This document shows, in pieces, positions 7,251 to 7,955 of a DNA stretch of 7,955 bases (position 1 is its first letter; the number at the start of each line of letters is the position of its first letter). Made by a program: the position numbers and the translations under genes. The notes beneath the pieces are model-generated. The model saw nothing but the letters and a program-made list of their open reading frames with translations, had not been told where the DNA came from and did no database searches. Source of the stretch: Burkholderiaceae bacterium (lineage in GTDB: Bacteria > Pseudomonadota > Gammaproteobacteria > Burkholderiales > Burkholderiaceae_C). The DNA is taken from assembly GCA_031276435.1 (NCBI GenBank), contig JAISNB010000137.1, positions 1-7,955 on the forward strand. Direction: 5' to 3'.

Positions 7251-7310
7251 CTTGCCTTCCTCTCTCCCTTTGAGGGACAGAAGTGCCCCCGCAGGAGCGA
7301 GAAAGGGTGG
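7251..7310 (-). repeat. Family B repeat, copy B2, inverted relative to B1
   Basis: On the minus strand it reads CCACCCTTTCTCGCTCC and continues to GGGAGAGAGGAAGGCAAG, aligning with B1 at 428-487. The plus-strand start CTTGCCTTCC...TCTCCC also matches the reverse complement of copy B4 at 7597-7634. It lies between the two inverted A arms at 7177 and 7353. Confidence 0.6.
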
Positions 7311-7352
7311 ACACCCTTTCCCGTATGCAGGTTGTGTTGCAAGAAAGGGACA

Positions 7353-7388
7353 GATTACCACGGGGCTGAAGCCCATCGCAATGACGGT
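7353..7388 (-). repeat. Family A repeat, variant-centre copy (A3 partner)
   Basis: GATTACCACGGGGCTGAAG followed by CCCATCGCAATGACGG is the inverted arm for A3. Its centre is GGGCTGAAGCCC rather than GCTTCGCTCCTC. It aligns with the right arm of A1 (532-570), which shares the CACGGGG...CGCAATGAC pattern. Confidence 0.7.
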
Positions 7389-7421
7389 GATTTCGTTCAC
7401 CTTTTTGCACAGCGTGGAAAC

Positions 7422-7466
7422 ACCCCTCACCCAACCCTTTCCCCCTAAAGGGGGCGAGGGCAATGG
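7422..7466 (-). repeat. Family B repeat, copy B3
   Basis: ACCCCTCACCCAACCC, then CCCCCTAAAGGGGGCGAGGG, forms a strong local hairpin (CCCCCT paired with AGGGGG). The whole element is the reverse complement, with few mismatches, of copy B5 at 7656-7698, so the two can pair over about 40 bp. Confidence 0.75.
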
Positions 7467-7490
7467 AGAAAGGCACTGCTTCATTTACCT

Positions 7491-7526
7491 CGTCATTGCG
7501 AGGAGCGAAGCGACAACCCATTGCTT
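7491..7526 (+). repeat. Family A repeat, copy A4
   Basis: CGTCATTGCGAGGAGCGAAG and the following CGACAACCCATTGCTTCTC match A3 in direct orientation. The inverted copy A5 at 7744-7784 matches almost completely, giving a stem about 40 bp long with a loop of about 220 bp. Confidence 0.78.
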
Positions 7527-7596
7527 CTCATCCGTGCGACGTAAATGTGCCATTTATTGTCCATTGGTGAAATAAAGAAAGTGGAATGCCAATTTA

Positions 7597-7634
7597 TTGC
7601 CCTCGCCTCTTAGAGGGAGAGGAAAGGAAGGCAA
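7597..7634 (+). repeat. Family B repeat, copy B4
   Basis: TTGCCCTCGCCTCTTAGAGG, then GAGAGGAAAGGAAGGCAAG, contains a short palindrome around CCTCTTAGAGG. It is related to B5 and, in inverted orientation, to the start of B2 at 7251. Confidence 0.6.
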
Positions 7635-7655
7635 GCGCGGCGCATTTGTATTTTT

Positions 7656-7698
7656 TGCCCTCGCCCCCTTTAGGGGGAGAGGGATGGGGTGAGGGGGA
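7656..7698 (+). repeat. Family B repeat, copy B5
   Basis: TGCCCTCGCCCCCTTTAGGG followed by GGAGAGGGATGGGGTGAGGG is the best-preserved family B copy here. It contains the self-complementary CCCCCTTTAGGGGG core and is nearly the reverse complement of B3. Confidence 0.78.
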
Positions 7699-7743
7699 TT
7701 TTCCACGCGATACAAACAAAAAAGACGTTACTCAAATGAAACC

Positions 7744-7784
7744 ACATGGATTGCCACGTCGCTTTGCTCCTCGCAATGACGAGG
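7744..7784 (-). repeat. Family A repeat, copy A5, inverted
   Basis: ACATGGATTGCCACGTCGC, then TTTGCTCCTCGCAATGACGA, is the reverse complement of the family A core, with one A/G difference in GAGCAAAGCGAC versus GAGCGAAGCGAC. It pairs with A4 and encloses B4 and B5. Confidence 0.78.
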
Positions 7785-7806
7785 ACAAAGGGATCTCCTC
7801 TCTTCA

Positions 7807-7834
7807 TTGCCCTCGCCCCTTGGGGAGAGGGGTA
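7807..7834 (+). repeat. Family B repeat, short copy B6
   Basis: TTGCCCTCGCCCCTTGGGG and GAGAGGGGTAC form a short hairpin-prone copy lacking the GATGGGGTGAGGG end seen in B5. It is the last recognisable repeat before the terminator. Confidence 0.6.
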
Positions 7835-7877
7835 CTCCAATCCAAAGCAAAGCGACGATTATAAAGATAAAACCCAC

Positions 7878-7907
7878 AAAAAAAGCCACTCCAGAGAAGT
7901 GGCTTTT
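7878..7907 (-). terminator. Rho-independent terminator for a leftward gene beyond the right edge
   Basis: AAAAGCCACT (7881-7890) and AGTGGCTTTT (7898-7907) form a perfect 10-bp stem around a 7-nt loop. On the minus strand the stem is followed by a run of seven T (7884-7878), as expected for intrinsic termination of leftward transcription. The plus strand has only the stem's TTTT, so rightward function would be weaker. A minus-strand TAA at 7949-7947, about 40 nt before the stem, could be the stop codon of the gene it serves. Confidence 0.85.
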
Positions 7908-7955
7908 GAACAGCACGGCTTTCCCGCGCGATGCGATTTCTCTGATTTACCGCAA

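Larger units (their letters stand above)
7078..7955. other. Gene-free, repeat-packed intergenic region
   Basis: No credible gene lies here. Open frames of up to about 130 codons exist on both strands but run straight through dispersed repeats. The region holds at least ten repeat elements of two families in both orientations, spanning 7131-7834, and a leftward intrinsic terminator at 7878-7907. No terminator was seen just after the membrane protein gene at 7077. Beyond the terminator, a minus-strand TAA at 7949-7947 may be the stop codon of a gene entering from the right edge, but only two codons of it would be visible. Confidence 0.75.

Noticed and set aside
7180..7575. 131-codon open frame and its neighbours on both strands in the right-hand repeat cluster
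   Set aside because: They run through repeat elements A3, B2, B3 and A4, have no ribosome site, and show repeat-derived composition.
7131..7834. CRISPR-like direct and inverted repeats
   Set aside because: Copies are irregularly spaced, diverged, in both orientations and without uniform unique spacers. They are palindromic dispersed repeats.
7728..7916. 62-codon minus-strand open frame through the terminator
   Set aside because: It reads through the terminator hairpin and repeats B6 and A5, so it is not a plausible gene.

Overview
The window looks like part of the chromosome of a GC-rich betaproteobacterium, probably Burkholderiales and close to Comamonadaceae. The evidence is the GC-rich codon use of purL, its PurL sequence style (including a stretch between the second synthetase half and the amidotransferase domain that I associate with comamonads), and the many dispersed palindromic repeats. 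The taxon is inferred by eye, not searched.

Layout, left to right. Positions 1-91 are 13 perfect tandem copies of a heptamer (GCCGATT), open at the window edge. Next to it is a good leftward sigma70-type promoter whose start would fall inside the repeat. Positions 92-805 hold no convincing gene but contain two dispersed repeat elements (families B and A, defined below) and a perfect hairpin. Positions 806-4987 encode PurL, the single-chain formylglycinamidine ribonucleotide synthase of purine synthesis. Positions 4988-6240 form a visibly AT-richer island with two small unrecognised genes that look like immunity proteins of polymorphic toxin systems. Just before the first is a short open frame that ends 2 nt upstream of it and could be the stranded tail of a toxin gene. 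From 6241 to 7077 GC-rich sequence returns with a multi-pass membrane protein of the HGSNAT/DUF1624 acyltransferase-like family. Positions 7078-7955 hold no gene but are packed with copies of the two repeat families, and end with a clear leftward rho-independent terminator for a gene beyond the right edge.

Repeat family A has the core GTCATTGCGAGGAGCGAAG...GGCAATCCAT, with a variant whose middle is a GGGGC/GCCCC hairpin. Family B is CCCTCGCCCC..GGGGAGAGGG-like. Copies occur in both orientations, so the right cluster could fold into large nested stem-loops, and B plus A copies lie on both sides of the four-gene segment.

The most interesting reading is that a toxin-immunity-type island has inserted between purL and the DUF1624 gene, leaving orphan immunity genes without an intact toxin in view. 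The two flanking genes are housekeeping or membrane genes with no evident functional link to the island.
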